A DNA stretch of 9,218 nucleotides from positions 1-9,218 of the forward strand of contig CAYVZZ010000093.1 of assembly GCA_964456185.1 (NCBI GenBank). Reading direction: 5' to 3'. The notes under the pieces are model-generated. The model ran no database searches. It was given only the letters and a program-made list of their open reading frames with translations, and was not told the DNA's origin. Numbering within the stretch: position 1 is the first letter of the stretch; each line of letters begins with the position of its first letter. The position numbers were made by a program, and so were the translations under genes. Positions 6,572-9,218 of the stretch are shown piece by piece. The DNA is from CAYVZZ01 sp964456185. GTDB taxonomy: Bacteria; Pseudomonadota; Gammaproteobacteria; Pseudomonadales; Alcanivoracaceae.

Positions 6572-6599
6572 ACATTGACATTAATCAATGTCACAATGT
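6572..6599. promoter_or_regulatory. Palindromic operator candidate upstream of the monooxygenase
   Basis: TGACATT (6576-6582) and AATGTCA (6587-6593) form a perfect 18-bp palindrome with a 4-bp centre. Outer copies ACATTG (6572-6577) and CAATGT (6594-6599) add a second, overlapping inverted pair, making four half-sites. It lies about 130 bp upstream of the monooxygenase start, a normal place for a TetR- or GntR-type operator. No regulator gene is in the window, and no clear -10/-35 pair could be fixed beside it. Confidence 0.5.
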
Positions 6600-6620
6600 G
6601 TAAAGAAACTAATGGCGCAA

Positions 6621-6636
6621 TTTGCCGGTTGGCAAA
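6621..6636. repeat. Short inverted repeat in the gap before the monooxygenase
   Basis: TTTGCC at 6621-6626 pairs with GGCAAA at 6631-6636 across a 4-nt loop. Its role is unknown; it lies between the acyl-CoA dehydrogenase terminator and the operator candidate. Confidence 0.3.
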
Positions 6637-6652
6637 GCAAAGAAAGGTATAG

Positions 6653-6686
6653 AAAAACGGCCATGACAGAACGCCATGGCCGTTTT
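6653..6686 (-). terminator. Intrinsic terminator of the acyl-CoA dehydrogenase operon
   Basis: A perfect 12-bp stem (6654-6665 with 6675-6686) with a 9-nt loop. On the minus strand it ends in TTTTT, and on the plus strand in TTTT, so it could work in both directions. It begins about 23 bp after the stop of the first dehydrogenase gene and separates it from the monooxygenase unit. Confidence 0.88.
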
Positions 6687-6709
6687 AATCAGGCAAAAAG
6701 CCGAAAGTG

Positions 6710-7912
6710 TTACTTCAGCTCTTTGGACGACAAGTTAAGCTGACGGCGGGCAATCACCAGCTGCTGGATTTGCTGGGTGCCTTCAAAGATATCGAGAATC
6801 TTCGAATCACGCGCCCACTTCTCGAGCAGTTCGTCCTCGCTGTAACCCAGCACACCGGCCAGCTCCACACAACGTAAGGTAATGTCATTACCCACGCGCC
6901 CGGCTTTGGCCTTGGCCATGGAAGCTTCCTTGGTGTTGGGCAGCTTGTTGTCGGCCATCCAGGCAGCTTTCATGGTAAGCAACCAGGCCGCTTCCAACTC
7001 GGCTTCCATCTTGTAGATTTCCGCCTGCACTGCCGAACAGTTATCGACCGGCTGGCTATAGTCATCATCCAGCACATCCTTCAGCAACTCGCGAATGCGC
7101 TCTAGTGAGGCACGCGCCACGCCCAAGGCAAAAGAAGCCACCAGAGGACGGGTGTTATCGAAGGTTTTCATGGCACCGGCGAAGCCTTTTTTGACATTGA
7201 CTTCCGGCGAACCCAAGAGGTTAGCGGCCGGTACACGGCAGTTTTCAAAGTGGATTTGTGCCGTGTCAGAGGCGCGAATGCCCAGCTTGTGCTCCAGGCG
7301 TACCAGCTCCATGCCGGGTGTGCCCCACTCGACGACGAAGCTTTTAATGGCGGCGCGACCTTTGGAGGGGTCAACACTAGCCCACACCACGACGCAATCG
7401 GCACGCTTGCCCGATGTGACGAAAATCTTCTCACCATTGAGAACATAGTGGTCACCGTCTTTTTTGGCAGTGGCGCGAATAGCCGCCGAGTCAGAACCAC
7501 ACTGTGGCTCGGTAATCGCCATCGCAGCCCATTTGCCATCAAAGCGTTTTTTCTGCTCGTCATCCGCTACGGCGGCAATGGCCGCATTACCAAGCCCTTG
7601 GCGTGGCATGGCCAGCAAGAAACCAGCATCGCCATAGCACAGCTCAATGGCACCTAGGCAAGTCGACATACTGGCACCGTTATGCACACTGCCATCATCA
7701 CTCGTCGCGCCACCTGTTTTGCTGGCACCGGCTTCATTTTCCGGGTTACCGTCGGTAAAACCATCCAGCACAGCGCCGAGCATATCCAGCTCTTTAGGAT
7801 AGGTGTGCTCACCACGGTCATATTTGCGTGACAGCGGACGGTAAACCGACAAAGCGACTTGATGGGCGTTATTAATTATCGGCTTAAATTTCTTTGGGAT
7901 ATCCAAATTCAT
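6710..7912 (-). CDS. Acyl-CoA dehydrogenase, catalytic-type (400 aa)
   Basis: A FAD enzyme that introduces a 2,3-double bond into an acyl-CoA, as in beta-oxidation, passing electrons to electron-transfer flavoprotein. ITEPQCGSDSAA (133-144) matches the first family signature except for Cys at one small-residue position. NGEKIFVTSG (159-168) is the usual flavin-region segment. IFEGTQQIQ (375-383) holds Glu377 at the place of the catalytic base of medium-chain acyl-CoA dehydrogenase. Length is typical (about 380-400). ATG at 7910-7912 has AGGAGAA seven bases upstream, only 12 bp after the neighbouring dehydrogenase gene, so the two are co-translated from one mRNA. The substrate is not evident; a segment rich in G, S, N and D near residues 51-80 is unusual. 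Partnership with the neighbour is inferred. Confidence 0.93.
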   Translation of the reverse strand: MNLDIPKKFKPIINNAHQVALSVYRPLSRKYDRGEHTYPKELDMLGAVLDGFTDGNPENEAGASKTGGATSDDGSVHNGASMSTCLGAIELCYGDAGFLLAMPRQGLGNAAIAAVADDEQKKRFDGKWAAMAITEPQCGSDSAAIRATAKKDGDHYVLNGEKIFVTSGKRADCVVVWASVDPSKGRAAIKSFVVEWGTPGMELVRLEHKLGIRASDTAQIHFENCRVPAANLLGSPEVNVKKGFAGAMKTFDNTRPLVASFALGVARASLERIRELLKDVLDDDYSQPVDNCSAVQAEIYKMEAELEAAWLLTMKAAWMADNKLPNTKEASMAKAKAGRVGNDITLRCVELAGVLGYSEDELLEKWARDSKILDIFEGTQQIQQLVIARRQLNLSSKELK

Positions 7913-7924
7913 GATAATTCTCCT

Positions 7925-9218
7925 TTACAGGTGCAGGCCGCCGAAGGCCACGCCCACGACACGCAAGTTGCGATACCACAGCTCAACCGGGTGCTCTTTG
8001 ATAAAGCCGTGACCACCCAATAGCTGCACCCCGTCGGTGCCGATTTTCATGGCATATTGCTTACAGAAAGTGCGCGCCAAATAGGCCTCACGCTGCCAAC
8101 TCTTGCCCTGCTCGGCACGGCTGACTGCGCGCCATACCAACAATTGCATGGCATCCAGTTCGGTCGCCATATCGGCAATCATGAAAGCCACCGCCTGGCG
8201 GTGACTAATCGGCTCGCCAAAGGCCTCGCGCTCATTACAGTATTCCGTGACATAGTCCAACACGCTGCGGGCACAACCCACGGCGAGCGAGCACCAGGCT
8301 AAAGTGCCCAAATCGACAAACTGTTGATAATCGAAATCACTGTCGCCCAGCTTATTTTCCGCCGGGACAACGACCTTCTCCAGCTTGATGCTGGCCTGAC
8401 CGGCGGCACGAATGCCCATGGCTGGCGAATCGCCAATCAACAGACCGTCGGTACCGGCTTCCACGATGAACACAGCCGGTCCTTCGTCTGTGGCGGCAGC
8501 AACCAGGAACAACTCGGCACTGGCAGCCAACGGCACCAAAGCTTTCTCACCGCTAATTTCCCAGCCATTCGCCACCTTCTTGGCACGGGTTGTCAGCTTT
8601 TGCGGGTCAAATAACGGATGCTTTTCCGCCACCGCGATAGTCGTTGCAGGTGGCGCTTCGCCAACAAACGCCGGCAGGTATTTCGCCTGCTGCTCGGCGG
8701 TGCCCCATTGTGTTAACGCATTGGCCACACCAATAGGCGCCAAAATCGCAATCGCCTGCCCCATGTCGCCATAGGCCAAGTCTTCAGCCACCAGTGCCGA
8801 TGTAACCGGCGAGCGCTCATTTGCCACACCGTCCAACTCTTCGGGGACGGCAAACAAGGCCAGGCCCAATTCTTGAGCGGCCTTTAGCACATCATCGCTT
8901 GTTTTCTGTTCTTCATCGGCTGTCGCGGCTGCCTCTTTCAACACCTCACGGGCAAATGATTGCACCGAATCGCGAATCATCTGCTGTTCATCGGTGATAT
9001 TTAAATCAAACAAACTAGTAGTAACGCCAGGCGCTTTAAGCCGCGCCGGTTTAGCCAACTTATTGTTGGACTTAAACGCGCGCGCACTGGTAGTCAGCAC
9101 CTGAAAGCCACTTTTTGTTAAAGAATACGCCATCCGCTCAACCAGCTTGCGCATGCCCATCTTGTCGAGCACATCCGAGCTGGCAAGACGGTTTAGCCCA
9201 TCCAATGCGTAACCTACC
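7925..9218 (-). CDS. Acyl-CoA dehydrogenase-like protein lacking the usual catalytic motif (5' partial)
   Basis: About 430 residues are visible; the frame is still open at the window edge, so the start is probably a few codons outside. An N-terminal extension of about 65 residues (LDKMGMRKLVERM, KSGFQVL) precedes the dehydrogenase fold, which begins at FDLNITDEQQMIRDS. REAFGEPISHRQAVAF and QLLGGHGFIKEHPVELWYRN clearly mark the family; residue numbers depend on the missing start. The ITEP..GSD signature is replaced by VAEKHPLFDP, the position of the conserved Arg in the second signature is Leu, and the protein ends VAFGGLHL where the YEGT catalytic glutamate motif would be. It could be a non-catalytic or differently catalysing partner of the downstream dehydrogenase. 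Stop at 7925-7927, 12 bp before the next gene. A TTG at 9205 is the first in-window alternative start but has no clear ribosome site. Confidence 0.88.
   Translation of the reverse strand, partial: VGYALDGLNRLASSDVLDKMGMRKLVERMAYSLTKSGFQVLTTSARAFKSNNKLAKPARLKAPGVTTSLFDLNITDEQQMIRDSVQSFAREVLKEAAATADEEQKTSDDVLKAAQELGLALFAVPEELDGVANERSPVTSALVAEDLAYGDMGQAIAILAPIGVANALTQWGTAEQQAKYLPAFVGEAPPATTIAVAEKHPLFDPQKLTTRAKKVANGWEISGEKALVPLAASAELFLVAAATDEGPAVFIVEAGTDGLLIGDSPAMGIRAAGQASIKLEKVVVPAENKLGDSDFDYQQFVDLGTLAWCSLAVGCARSVLDYVTEYCNEREAFGEPISHRQAVAFMIADMATELDAMQLLVWRAVSRAEQGKSWQREAYLARTFCKQYAMKIGTDGVQLLGGHGFIKEHPVELWYRNLRVVGVAFGGLHL

Noticed and set aside
1..9218. Search for CRISPR arrays, transposases, phage genes, toxin-antitoxin pairs or defence systems
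   Set aside because: No regularly spaced repeats, no insertion-sequence ends and no such protein motifs were seen on either strand.

Overview
The window looks like a stretch of a gammaproteobacterial chromosome, and every supportable gene lies on the minus strand. The order alaS - lysC - csrA/rsmA - tRNA-Ser(GCU), read from high to low coordinates, is the arrangement I know from Pseudomonas and related lineages. Enterobacteria have csrA and a tRNA-Ser cluster after alaS but no lysC between them. The second half carries lipid or hydrocarbon catabolism genes, so an Alcanivorax-, Marinobacter- or Halieaceae-like marine or oil-associated member of this broad group is my guess; the genus cannot be read from the sequence.

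Region 1 (1-4500) is housekeeping. tRNA-Ser(GCU) sits at the very edge and lacks only the last A of CCA; it has several unusual unpaired positions. Upstream of it come csrA (global RNA-binding regulator) with its own intrinsic terminator, lysC (aspartokinase, interrupted by a 10-N gap), and alaS (alanyl-tRNA synthetase) with a good sigma70-type promoter. The csrA leader has two GGA motifs placed as in CsrA-autoregulated leaders. lysC has an internal, well-placed start that could give a separate regulatory subunit.

Region 2 (4500-6650) is a separate unit: a flavin-dependent monooxygenase of the EthA/AlmA Baeyer-Villiger type, followed by what looks like the broken remains of a predicted metal-dependent hydrolase gene, and closed by a strong terminator that faces alaS. 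Upstream of the monooxygenase is a perfect 18-bp palindrome inside a cluster of four half-sites, a likely operator.

Region 3 (6650-9218) is an operon of two adjacent acyl-CoA dehydrogenase-like genes, ending in a 12-bp-stem terminator. One gene keeps the catalytic glutamate motif; the other lacks it and runs off the window edge. They may form a hetero-oligomeric enzyme. Together regions 2 and 3 suggest oxidation of a long-chain, ketone or steroid-like substrate followed by CoA-ester dehydrogenation, but the substrate is not determined by the sequence. I found no phage, transposase, CRISPR array or defence system.
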